NCBI GenBank assembly: GCA_013001365.1 | Contig: JABDMQ010000170.1 | Location: forward strand, 1 to 23,284 | From: Flavobacteriaceae bacterium | GTDB taxonomy: Bacteria > Bacteroidota > Bacteroidia > Flavobacteriales > Flavobacteriaceae | DNA: 23,284 bases | Direction: 5' to 3' | Shown: positions 8,243 to 16,391 of the stretch, piece by piece | Layout of the letters: each line of letters begins with the position of its first letter | How positions within the stretch are numbered: the first letter of the stretch is position 1 | Notes under the pieces: generated by a model | The model's database searches: none | The model's input: only the letters and a program-made list of their open reading frames with translations | Told to the model about the DNA's origin: nothing | Made by a program: the position numbers and the translations under genes

Positions 8243-9630
8243 TTCCCTTTTTTATCGCCTTCGATCTTTTCATCTAACACCTTCTGAATGGTTGATTTAG
8301 GCTTGGCTCCTTTGAAATAGGCCTTCAGTTCACTAAAATCATACGGCTTCGATACGATTTCTTTATCTTTATCGAGAATGAAGTATGTCGGCGTAGCGGA
8401 CACCCCATAGGCATTACCAATTGGATTATCCCATTTTCCTTCACCATAGACATGAATGAAATCCGGGTAGTAAGCAGATTCATTATTCCATCGATAAGGT
8501 TCATCTTCCAGGCCAACTGCAATAACCTTTAGCTCTCCTTCCTTTGAGGCCTTAATGTAATCCTTTAGCTTTGGTAATTCCTCTAAACAATGAGAACAGG
8601 TACTGCTCCAGAACACTACGACATAGTTATTTGCTATATCCAGTCCCGACAAGGACTCTTCTTTCTTTTTGCCTTTTACTTCTGTTTCCCATGTAAAATC
8701 TATAGCTTTTGAACCAATGGACGTATTCTTGAATACTGTTAAAACATTTTTAAGGTCATCATCGTTTGTTTTCTCGGCTATATCCAAAAGATAAGCATCC
8801 GAAACATGATTGGCAGCCTCTTCAAAGCCTAGGTCAGCCAATTGTTGCCAAACAATTTGCAATAGGGTCTTTCTGAGTTCAAGTTGACTGCTTTTCATGT
8901 TCTCAGCAATGTCATCTACCGAAGATTTCAAGAATTCCTGATCGTTTGGATCAACGCTCATACCGAAAATATAACTCAATATGCGCTCTATCAAGAAATT
9001 TGAACTCTGTAATATATTATTGCTGAAATCAACCTGATTGAAATACGTTTTCCTGATATTGTTCGAGTAGGTTTTTACATCTTCATACTCCAATGGAATA
9101 TAAGGCTTGTTGGCCTTTATGAAATTATTGGCGAGCAACCCTTTTGAAGCAGATTCAAAATTCTCTTGGGTCTCTTTCAAGGTCTTGAAGATCGACTTGA
9201 AGGCCTTTTCATCCTTACCATCACGAACGTAATAATTATTGATTGTTTGATTAACGAGGTCCATGCTCTTCATATAAGAGTTGAACAACTGATTTTCTTT
9301 TGACTCTTTATACTCGATTCCATCGGTTTTATGGAATGAGAATTCAATATTCTCCTTTCCATTGTATATAAGGTCGAAATTATTCTCCTCCTGTGGCAGC
9401 CCATATACAATTCTGTAAATTCCTTTTGTAATGGTAGTATCCAGGTCGAAAAAAACCCTGCCTTCATCATCGACAGTTGACCTTTGAACATATATTGAAG
9501 TTGTTGGGGAAACCTTGTACAAAATTGCCCATTCGTAACTCCTAGCTGGAGAAAACTCGCCTTTTATAGAATGCTGGGCAACCAATAATACTGGCAACAA
9601 TAAAATCAATAACAGGATTTTCTTCGTCAT
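8239..9630 (-). CDS. Secreted TlpA/thioredoxin-like protein with DUF4369-like N-terminus
   Basis: The N-terminus MTKKILLLILLLPVLLVAQ is a clear signal peptide, so the protein should act in the periplasm. Residues ~20-110 form a beta-rich domain like the DUF4369 region found before thioredoxin folds in Bacteroidota. A long helical middle section follows. The C-terminal ~150 residues are a TlpA/AhpC-type thioredoxin domain. The redox motif is WSSTCSHC, with Cys345 and Cys348, and the cis-proline loop is SATPTYFIL. A disulfide reductase or cytochrome-maturation-type role is likely, but the substrate is unknown. The gene lies 31 nt after mfd on the same strand and is probably read from the same transcript. 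The final residues are strongly charged (EKIEGDKKGN). Confidence 0.9.
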   Translation of the reverse strand: MTKKILLLILLLPVLLVAQHSIKGEFSPARSYEWAILYKVSPTTSIYVQRSTVDDEGRVFFDLDTTITKGIYRIVYGLPQEENNFDLIYNGKENIEFSFHKTDGIEYKESKENQLFNSYMKSMDLVNQTINNYYVRDGKDEKAFKSIFKTLKETQENFESASKGLLANNFIKANKPYIPLEYEDVKTYSNNIRKTYFNQVDFSNNILQSSNFLIERILSYIFGMSVDPNDQEFLKSSVDDIAENMKSSQLELRKTLLQIVWQQLADLGFEEAANHVSDAYLLDIAEKTNDDDLKNVLTVFKNTSIGSKAIDFTWETEVKGKKKEESLSGLDIANNYVVVFWSSTCSHCLEELPKLKDYIKASKEGELKVIAVGLEDEPYRWNNESAYYPDFIHVYGEGKWDNPIGNAYGVSATPTYFILDKDKEIVSKPYDFSELKAYFKGAKPKSTIQKVLDEKIEGDKKGN

Positions 9631-9661
9631 AACTAGGTTTTTGTTTTGATTCAGACAAATA

Positions 9662-12600
9662 TCAAGCCAAAAGAGGTTTTAAGACTTGCAATGCATTTTC
9701 TAAAGTCTTAATGTTTTCAAAAGTAATCAATAATCTTAAACCATTACGAGTTTGCTTCTCCTTCATTTTGCATATAAATGCATTATTTTGTACAAATTTA
9801 AGTACGCTGGTAAATGCTTCACTTTGATAATAATCTGAAGTTTGATCACCTATGAAATATCCAACCAACTTTCCATTCTTCATTATCACCTTTTCCAAGC
9901 CTATGGATTTTGCAAACCATTTGACCCTAACACTATTCAACAGGTCCTCAACTTGAAGAGGAAGATTCCCAAAACGATCTATCAATTCTTCTTCAAAACG
10001 CTGCAGGTCTTCTTCATTGTTAAGTTCATTCAATCTTGTATATAAGCTTAATCGTTCCGTTATATTATTTATGTAATCATCTGGGAATAGTAACTCAAAA
10101 TCTGAATCGATGGTAATGTCCTTGATATATTCTCGTGGTTTACCATCGTCTTTGTAAAGGTCCTTGAATTCGTTCTCCTTGAGTTCTGCAATAGCTTCAT
10201 TAAGTATTTTTTGATAGGTCTCAAATCCTATCTCATTTATAAAACCGCTTTGTTCACCACCCAATAAATCGCCAGCCCCTCGTATTTCAAGGTCTTTCAT
10301 TGCTATATTGAATCCACTCCCTAATTCTGTGAATTGCTCCAATGCGGTTATTCGTTTTCTGGCCTCATTCGTCATTGCAGAATATTCCGGTGTGATGAAA
10401 TAACAAAATGCTTTCTTGTTGCTTCTTCCAACACGGCCGCGCATTTGGTGCAGGTCGCTCAATCCGAAATTGTTAGCATTATTAATAAAGATCGTATTGG
10501 CATTAGGCACATCAAGACCACTTTCTATGATAGTCGTAGATACCAAGACATCGAACTCTCCATTCATGAAAGCCAACATTAGATGTTCCAGCTTCTTCCC
10601 ATCAAGTTGACCATGACCTATGCCGATTTTGGCATCAGGAACCAATCGCTGGATCATTCCTGCTACTTCTTTTATGTTCTCTATCCGGTTATGAACGAAA
10701 AACACCTGACCTCCTCTTTGTATCTCGTAGGCTATTGCATCGCGAATAATCTCTTCGCTGAATCGGATAACGCGACTTTCAATGGGATACCGATTTGGGG
10801 GTGGCGTATTTATGACAGAAAGATCCCTAGCAGCCATTAAACTGAATTGCAAGGTTCTGGGTATAGGTGTAGCCGTTAGGGTCAGGACATCTACATTTTC
10901 TTTAATGCTCTTTAGTTTTTCTTTTACCGATACCCCGAATTTTTGTTCTTCATCAACAATCAATAGACCAAGGTCCTTGAACTTAACCTTTGGATTGACT
11001 AATTGATGAGTACCGATGACAATGTCCAATCTGCCATTTTCAAGATTTTGGAGTATGGTTCTCTTTTCTTTTGCTGTCCTGAATCTGTTGAGATAATCTA
11101 CATTGACCGGAAATTCCTTGAGACGTTCAGTGAACGTCCTGAAATGCTGATAGGCCAATATTGTCGTCGGCACCAATATGGCTACTTGCTTGCCATTGTC
11201 AACAGCCTTGAAAGCTGCACGAATTGCTACTTCGGTCTTTCCAAAACCAACATCTCCACAGACAAGTCTGTCCATAGGTTGTTTGCCTTCCATATCTCGT
11301 TTTATGTCGTCGGTAGCCTTGCTCTGGTCTGGTGTGTCCTCATAAACAAATGATGCCTCCAATTCTAATTGAAGATAACTGTCAGGATCATATTGAAATC
11401 CTTCTCTCATTTTTCGCTTGGCATAGAGCTTAATTAAGTTAAAGGCGATTTCCTTTACTCGAGACTTGGTTTTTTGCTTTAGGTTCTTCCAAGCTTTACT
11501 CCCTAACTTATATATCTTAGGTGGTTTGCCGTCCTTGCCATTGAATTTTGAGATCTTATGCAAGGAATGAATACTCAGATACAAAATGTCACGATCTCCA
11601 TAAACCAATTTTATCGCCTCTTGTTTCTTCCCTTCAACATCAATTTTCTTAAGACCTCCAAACCGTCCTATGCCATGATCTATATGCGTTACGTAATCGC
11701 CAACCTCTAAGTTGGTCAATTCCTTTAAGGTTATGGCCTGTTTCTTTGCATAGCCGTTCTTGATATGGAATTTATGATACCGTTCAAAAATCTGATGGTC
11801 CGAATAGCAAGCTAATTTTAATTCTTCAGAAATGAATCCTTCGAAGAGAGTGAAAACAACAGTCTTATACTCTACCTCTGTTTCCAGGTCCTCAAAAATA
11901 TCATGTAATCGTTTGGCTTGTTGCTCGGAAGAACAGAAAATGTAATTGGCTATTCCTTTGTTCCTGTTCTCATTAAGATTAGTGATCAAAAGATCGAACT
12001 TCTTATTGAAAACTGGCTGTGGGCTCGTTCTTAGCTGAATTACATAATCGCTACAATATGCTTGCGAGCCAAACTCCACTAAATTATAATCCAACATCTG
12101 TTGTTTGAGCAACTTGGAATCGCTGAATAGTTCTTCAGGCTTGGTGTGTTTGATCTCTTCTGATAATTCATTAAACGTCTCAACCGCTTTCTCATAAATG
12201 GTGTCAACCTTGGAAGACATCCAGTTAAGGTCCTTAATGAAAACAACTGTTTTTGCTGAAATGTATTTGAGAAAGCTCTCCCTTGACTCTTGCACCATTT
12301 TGTTCGAGACATTGGCCAGAATATTCACTTTTTTATGCTGATCTGTCGATAATTGAGTCTCTACATCAAACGAACGAATACTTTCAATTTCATCACCGAA
12401 GAATTCAATTCTGTATGGTTCATCATGACTGAACGAAAAGACGTCCACTATTCCTCCCCGTACGGAGAATTCCCCTGGCTCCGTTACAAAATCAACACGG
12501 TTGAATTGATACTCGAACAGTACTTCATTAACGAATTCTATTGATAATTCGGCACCAATTGAAATCTTCAATGTATTACGTTCGAGTTCCTTTCTTGTGA

Positions 12601-12997
12601 CCACCTTCTCAAACAAGGCGTCGGGATAAGTAATAATGATGGCAGGTTTTCTTTGCGAATTGATCCTATTAAGAACTTCAGCGCGAAGTAATACATTCGC
12701 ATTATCCGTTTCTTCAATTTGATAAGGCCTGCGATAGCTGCCAGGATAGAACAAGACATGTTGCTCATCAATAAGTTGTTCCAGATCATTCAAGAAATAG
12801 GCAGCTTCCTCCTTATCGTTGAAAATCAATAAAAAAGGCTTCTCAGCAGTCTTGAAAGCTTCAGAAATAATGAAAGAGAGTGAGGATCCTACTAGCCCTT
12901 TAAGATGCGTTTTAGTTTGTGTTTGGGCAATAAGCTCCCTCAGTTTCCTGACTTGTGGAGACTGTGAAAATAATTGGGAGATCAGGGTTTTGCTCAA
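9662..12997 (-). CDS. mfd: Transcription-repair coupling factor Mfd
   Basis: Mfd is an ATP-driven DNA translocase that removes RNA polymerase stalled at lesions and recruits UvrA for nucleotide excision repair. The 1111-residue product is full length. The first ~350 residues include the UvrB-like modules (FYPGSYRRPYQIEETDN; PGEFSVRGGIVDVFSF). Residues ~425-500 are the CarD-like RNA polymerase interaction domain (LEVGDYVTHIDHGIGRF). The helicase core has Walker A GDVGFGKT at 581-588, the DEEQ box at 682-685, TATPIPRTL (motif III), ESGLDVPNANT (motif V) and QMRGRVGRS (motif VI). The tail after ~950 is the TRCF C-terminal domain. The ATG at 12997 gives the expected start. It is divergent from the TerB-like gene, and a TATATTTG box lies 18 nt upstream. 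Confidence 0.98.
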   Translation of the reverse strand: MSKTLISQLFSQSPQVRKLRELIAQTQTKTHLKGLVGSSLSFIISEAFKTAEKPFLLIFNDKEEAAYFLNDLEQLIDEQHVLFYPGSYRRPYQIEETDNANVLLRAEVLNRINSQRKPAIIITYPDALFEKVVTRKELERNTLKISIGAELSIEFVNEVLFEYQFNRVDFVTEPGEFSVRGGIVDVFSFSHDEPYRIEFFGDEIESIRSFDVETQLSTDQHKKVNILANVSNKMVQESRESFLKYISAKTVVFIKDLNWMSSKVDTIYEKAVETFNELSEEIKHTKPEELFSDSKLLKQQMLDYNLVEFGSQAYCSDYVIQLRTSPQPVFNKKFDLLITNLNENRNKGIANYIFCSSEQQAKRLHDIFEDLETEVEYKTVVFTLFEGFISEELKLACYSDHQIFERYHKFHIKNGYAKKQAITLKELTNLEVGDYVTHIDHGIGRFGGLKKIDVEGKKQEAIKLVYGDRDILYLSIHSLHKISKFNGKDGKPPKIYKLGSKAWKNLKQKTKSRVKEIAFNLIKLYAKRKMREGFQYDPDSYLQLELEASFVYEDTPDQSKATDDIKRDMEGKQPMDRLVCGDVGFGKTEVAIRAAFKAVDNGKQVAILVPTTILAYQHFRTFTERLKEFPVNVDYLNRFRTAKEKRTILQNLENGRLDIVIGTHQLVNPKVKFKDLGLLIVDEEQKFGVSVKEKLKSIKENVDVLTLTATPIPRTLQFSLMAARDLSVINTPPPNRYPIESRVIRFSEEIIRDAIAYEIQRGGQVFFVHNRIENIKEVAGMIQRLVPDAKIGIGHGQLDGKKLEHLMLAFMNGEFDVLVSTTIIESGLDVPNANTIFINNANNFGLSDLHQMRGRVGRSNKKAFCYFITPEYSAMTNEARKRITALEQFTELGSGFNIAMKDLEIRGAGDLLGGEQSGFINEIGFETYQKILNEAIAELKENEFKDLYKDDGKPREYIKDITIDSDFELLFPDDYINNITERLSLYTRLNELNNEEDLQRFEEELIDRFGNLPLQVEDLLNSVRVKWFAKSIGLEKVIMKNGKLVGYFIGDQTSDYYQSEAFTSVLKFVQNNAFICKMKEKQTRNGLRLLITFENIKTLENALQVLKPLLA

Positions 12998-13014
12998 CCA
13001 TTGAAAGTTTGATG

Positions 13015-13022
13015 CAAATATA
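13015..13022 (-). promoter_or_regulatory. Candidate -7 box of mfd
   Basis: The minus strand reads TATATTTG, an exact TAnnTTTG match, 18 nt before the mfd ATG. Transcription would start only about 10 nt before the start codon, giving a very short leader. No TTG -33 element is visible upstream. Confidence 0.45.
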
Positions 13023-13077
13023 GAATAATGGAGATTATTATTTTGCGAATTTGCTCTTAAAAACTTTCAATTATAGT

Positions 13078-13085
13078 TATATTTG
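13078..13085 (+). promoter_or_regulatory. Candidate promoter of the TerB-like gene
   Basis: The plus strand reads TATATTTG, an exact match to the Bacteroidota -7 consensus, 23 nt before the ATG at 13109. A TTTG at 13050-13053 could serve as the -33 element, with a 24-nt spacer that is slightly long. It is back to back with the mfd box in the same 110-nt divergent region. Confidence 0.5.
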
Positions 13086-13108
13086 CAACATAAAATTCAA
13101 CCTGATTT

Positions 13109-13540
13109 ATGTCTATAATTGATATATTCGATAGTGGATTTCGGAAGAGAAACCAAAGTCATTTCGCAGCGATTGTACGTATAGCTATGAGCGATGGTGT
13201 AATTACAGATGAAGAGCATGCTTTTTTAGATAGGTTAGCTAAAAGACTAGACTTATCTGAAGCCGATTACAAAAAGATACTTAAGAATTACAAAACACAC
13301 CCAATCTCTCCGCCCTTATTCTATGACAAAAGGCTTGAGCGGCTATTCGATCATGCCACCATGGTATATGCGGATCATGAATTAGGAGAAAAACAACCTG
13401 AACTGCTTGAACGGCTTGCTGTTGGGCTTGGATTTAACTCAGAGAACGCAAAATACATTGTAGACAAAGCCTTAGCTCTTGTTAGTAATGGGGTTGATCT
13501 AGACACCTTCATTGAAGAGATAAAGAACATGAACAGATAA
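13109..13540 (+). CDS. TerB-like protein
   Basis: The 143-residue, all-helical acidic product resembles TerB/tellurite-resistance-like proteins. Two similar acidic segments are seen, IAMSDGVITDEEHAFLDRL near residue 27 and MVYADHELGEKQPELLERL near residue 90. Each has the [A/S]DG/HxLxxxE pattern of TerB-type domains, which can bind metal. There is no signal peptide or membrane segment, so it should be cytoplasmic. Lone TerB-like genes are common in Bacteroidota, and no other ter genes are seen here, so a role in tellurite resistance is not implied. It is a single-gene unit with its own candidate promoter and ends 20 nt before a strong hairpin. Confidence 0.8.
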   Translation: MSIIDIFDSGFRKRNQSHFAAIVRIAMSDGVITDEEHAFLDRLAKRLDLSEADYKKILKNYKTHPISPPLFYDKRLERLFDHATMVYADHELGEKQPELLERLAVGLGFNSENAKYIVDKALALVSNGVDLDTFIEEIKNMNR

Positions 13541-13560
13541 TAATTATTATAAGTGATATC

Positions 13561-13592
13561 AAAAAAGGCGAATCTATTGATTCGCCTTTTTT
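13561..13592. terminator. Bidirectional intrinsic terminator
   Basis: A perfect 14-bp inverted repeat (AAAAAAGGCGAATC, loop TATT, then its complement) has a GC-rich core flanked by A- and T-runs, so it can end transcripts from either direction. It lies 20 nt after the TerB-like stop codon. On the minus strand its 5' arm is inside the last codons of the hybrid kinase, whose TAG occupies 13574-13576. Confidence 0.9.
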
Positions 13593-15082
13593 TCTTTTAT
13601 AAGTCTGTCTATCTTACTTATTAACTCCTCTTCTTTATAAGGCTTACCAACGTATTCATTCATTCCAATTCCGAGGCAAACTTCCCTCTCAAGCGGAGAT
13701 GCATTAGCTGTCAATGCAATAATTGGGATATTCTTGATGGCATCGATCTCTGAGTTCCTGATGAATCTTGTAGTATCATATCCATCCATTTTAGGCATTT
13801 TGATGTCCATAAGAATCAAGTCATAATCCTGTTGATGCAATCGTTCTACCACTTGATCACCGTCGCCAACAATATCGACAAAATATTTTCCGCTTGACGC
13901 CAATATCTTCATTATCAATAATTGATTGACTTCTATGTCTTCAGCAACCAAAATACTTGTCTTGTCCGATGATTTGCCTTTTGGCTCTTCGATCTTTATC
14001 TCTTCCTTGGTTTGATTTGAAGATACCTTAAATGGTAATTTGAATGTAAAAGTAGTGCCGACATCCTTAGTACTCTCTACAGAAATGCTACCATCGAGGA
14101 TATCGATCAATTTTCTAACGATTGATAAACCAAGTCCTGTGCCACTTATTGAAGGATCATCATGTACTTGTATGAAACTCTCGAATATAGAATCCAACTT
14201 ATCTCTTTCTATCCCCAAACCAGTGTCCTTGACCTCAAACTGAAGCTTTATGTCACTGCTTTTCCTTTCAAGTTTCGAAATGTTGAGCTGTATACTTCCG
14301 CGTTTTGTGAACTTGAAGGCATTATCTATGAGATTCGTCAATATCTGATTAAGGCGCAATTTGTCCCCAACCAAGAATTCCGGAATAGAAGAATCCAGTT
14401 TTATATTGAACTTAACTTCCTTGGCTTTGATATTGAGGGAATATTGAGCCTCAAGGTTTTCGCATAGTTTCTTAAGGTCGAATCTGTCATGCTTTATGAG
14501 CATTCTGCCCATCTCGATCTTGGAAATGTCCAAGATATCATCGATAAGATTCCTGAGATGCTCCCCCGATGATTTAATTAGGTCCAAATAATGTAATTGC
14601 TCAGTAGATAAATTGGACCTTTGTAGGATGGTCGTGAAACCCATGATCGTCGTTAACGGCGTACGGAGCTCATGACTTGTATTTGCAAGGAAACGGTTCT
14701 TGAATTCTTCCTTTTCCTTTAATAATTGGGCTTGAATGATCGATTCGTTCTTTTCTTGAGATAGGGTATTCGATTCATTATAATGATCGGTGAAATCAAA
14801 AAGCGCAACGATCACACCATCCTTATCTATATATACCTTGATGTCATAAATACCATCATTTTCCCCTATATTGAGGTGTACACATGGAATACTGAATTCC
14901 TCACCATCTTCGGCATTGAAATAATATTGAATGCTTTCGAAAAAAGGATGCGCATCGAAAATCGAATCGCCTTCCTTGAAATCGAAAAGATAATTGTCAG
15001 TACCCTTAATGATACCGGACCTGCTTAAATGTATGAACTGAATCTTGTCTGCAAAGAAAGATTCCTTGATTTGGTAGATCAT
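13574..15082 (-). CDS. Soluble hybrid sensor histidine kinase/response regulator
   Basis: The 502-residue product has no signal peptide and no membrane segment, so it should sense a cytoplasmic cue. Residues 1-~105 look like a divergent PAS-type domain (ending IVALFDFTDHYNE), followed by a short coiled coil. The HisKA box ANTSHELRTPL carries phospho-acceptor His137. The ATPase domain has the N-box Asn254 (LIDNAFKF), DTGLG at 286-290 and GTGLGLS at 314-320. A C-terminal receiver domain (~375-497) has Glu381/Asp382, phospho-acceptor Asp426 in LILMDIKMPKMDGY, Thr458 and Lys480. No DNA-binding output domain is attached, so output must go through a partner or a phosphotransfer protein. The ATG overlaps the stop of the small GTPase gene (ATGA, 15079-15082), which points to translational coupling and a shared function. 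Confidence 0.95.
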   Translation of the reverse strand: MIYQIKESFFADKIQFIHLSRSGIIKGTDNYLFDFKEGDSIFDAHPFFESIQYYFNAEDGEEFSIPCVHLNIGENDGIYDIKVYIDKDGVIVALFDFTDHYNESNTLSQEKNESIIQAQLLKEKEEFKNRFLANTSHELRTPLTTIMGFTTILQRSNLSTEQLHYLDLIKSSGEHLRNLIDDILDISKIEMGRMLIKHDRFDLKKLCENLEAQYSLNIKAKEVKFNIKLDSSIPEFLVGDKLRLNQILTNLIDNAFKFTKRGSIQLNISKLERKSSDIKLQFEVKDTGLGIERDKLDSIFESFIQVHDDPSISGTGLGLSIVRKLIDILDGSISVESTKDVGTTFTFKLPFKVSSNQTKEEIKIEEPKGKSSDKTSILVAEDIEVNQLLIMKILASSGKYFVDIVGDGDQVVERLHQQDYDLILMDIKMPKMDGYDTTRFIRNSEIDAIKNIPIIALTANASPLEREVCLGIGMNEYVGKPYKEEELISKIDRLIKEKKANQ

Positions 15083-15573
15083 TCCTTAATAATTTCCTTG
15101 GCCAATGCCTCGAACATTTCATTGACCATTTTGCCTGTTTTTGCACTTGTAAAGTAATCGCATTGGATCTGCTTATTATTTAGCAGGTCTTTTAACCCTT
15201 GTACATTTATTAAATCGACTTTATTGGCAATGGTCTTGATCTTCGCTTTGGGATATTGTTTGGTTAAATAATCAATTTCGTCATTGATATCGTTAAAAGT
15301 ATCTATTCTAGTGGCATCAAAGACATATATAAAGCCACTTGTTCCAAGGAGATACGATAAACGGGTGTTTTTTATCGTTGTATTGCCTTCAATATCCCAA
15401 ATTATCATGGACAATTTTTTTCGCTCGGAAATATTTACTTCTTTTTTCTGGATCTGCACACCTAAAGTGACCTTGTATTCCTCAGAAAAGGCATTTTCGA
15501 CAAATCGTCTCATTAAAGATGTTTTGCCAACACCAAAGTGACCTAACAATACAACTTTCTTAGAATTACTCAT
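15079..15573 (-). CDS. Ras/Rab-like small GTPase
   Basis: The 164-residue product is a single GTPase domain, the size of Ras-superfamily proteins. All five G boxes are visible: G1 GHFGVGKTS at 11-19, G2 Thr36 in EEYKVTLGV, G3 WDIEGN with Asp60 and Gly63, G4 NKVD at 117-120, and G5 TSAK at 142-145. Nucleotide binding is therefore expected. The position equal to Ras Gly12 is Phe13, and the position equal to Ras Gln61 is Asn64, so intrinsic hydrolysis may be slow and depend on a partner. There is no C-terminal cysteine for lipidation. It resembles the prokaryotic Rup-type relatives of Ras rather than MglA. It overlaps the upstream 268-residue gene by 8 nt and the downstream kinase gene by 4 nt, so all three are probably made together. 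Confidence 0.93.
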   Translation of the reverse strand: MSNSKKVVLLGHFGVGKTSLMRRFVENAFSEEYKVTLGVQIQKKEVNISERKKLSMIIWDIEGNTTIKNTRLSYLLGTSGFIYVFDATRIDTFNDINDEIDYLTKQYPKAKIKTIANKVDLINVQGLKDLLNNKQIQCDYFTSAKTGKMVNEMFEALAKEIIKE

Positions 15574-16372
15574 CCTTAAAGTATTTTTCTAATTCTCCCG
15601 CGAGGTCTTTCTCCTCAACATGGTTTTTCATAATGTGTTCTGAAAAGTCAAGTAATTTATTTTCTAGCATATTTTTATAAGAGTTGTTATAGGCTCCCGA
15701 TACAATAACCGCAATATAATAAAAGTGAAAGTTCTGAATATGTATATTGTAAGTTTCGTACTCAATGGATTCCAGATTCTGTTTGCCTGCCTGAAAGGCA
15801 TCTTCTACAAAGCTTTTAATGGCTGTAAGCATTCCAGAGATCATGTCTTCGTCAATGGTCTCCTTTTTTGTATAACTAGCAGATAAAAGACCTGAGTCTT
15901 TTTCGATCATGAAGATTTGCTGAATCTCAGGATTTACCAACTCACTGATGATCATGTCCTCTTCACTTACACCAGAGAAAATCGATCGTAATTTCCGCTT
16001 CCAGGTCTCGCCAGAAAAACTGCTTTTCATTTGAGAATTTATCCGTTCTGACAGCAAAGCAATTTCATTCTGGATGTACCTCTTTATCATCTTGCCCATA
16101 ATAGGATACAATGCTTCAACTACCGCATCCTGCGAATTCTTGATTTCTTCTTTTAAAGTTTGGGTGATGGTCGGTCCAAGGGTTTCAGGTATTTCTTTTA
16201 CGAATTCCTCTAGTTTATCATCAATGATCGGGTCAACCTTTTGAGATAATTTTACCTTTTGATTGATAACGACATTCAATGTTTCCAGTTTCTTGGCAAC
16301 AGACTTTTCGAATTCTCGCTCCTCAGTTAGCAGAATTTCCTTGAGAAGTTCTAGTTTTTCATCTTCAGTCAT
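15566..16372 (-). CDS. Predicted GTPase-partner protein with longin/roadblock-like domain
   Basis: The 268-residue product has no signal peptide or membrane segment. Residues 1-~85 are helical and charged. Residues ~83-100 (VVEALYPIMGKMIKRYI) match a block I recall as ALFPVMGPAIRKAI in OmpA-fused proteins of Proteobacteria and Cyanobacteria. The next part, including the SFSGETWKRKL block, follows the same layout. Residues ~150-250 appear to run beta-beta-alpha-beta-beta-beta-alpha (IFMIEKDSGLLSASY, then DEDMISGMLTAIKSFVEDAF, then YNIHIQNFHFYYIAVIVSG). This order fits longin or roadblock domains, which bind small GTPases. The OmpA domain of the recalled relatives is absent. The assignment comes from pattern reading rather than a search. 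It is 19 nt after the coiled-coil gene and overlaps the GTPase gene by 8 nt. A regulator or scaffold for that GTPase is the likely role. Confidence 0.75.
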   Translation of the reverse strand: MTEDEKLELLKEILLTEEREFEKSVAKKLETLNVVINQKVKLSQKVDPIIDDKLEEFVKEIPETLGPTITQTLKEEIKNSQDAVVEALYPIMGKMIKRYIQNEIALLSERINSQMKSSFSGETWKRKLRSIFSGVSEEDMIISELVNPEIQQIFMIEKDSGLLSASYTKKETIDEDMISGMLTAIKSFVEDAFQAGKQNLESIEYETYNIHIQNFHFYYIAVIVSGAYNNSYKNMLENKLLDFSEHIMKNHVEEKDLAGELEKYFKDE

Positions 16373-16391
16373 TGCCGAAACGGTTTAATTG

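Noticed and set aside
11003..11353. 116-residue open frame on the plus strand inside mfd
   Set aside because: It is antisense to a conserved helicase region, its product looks like no known family, and it has no promoter. Treated as a shadow frame.
14162..14467. 101-residue open frame on the plus strand inside the hybrid kinase gene
   Set aside because: It is antisense to the ATPase domain with no recognisable protein features.
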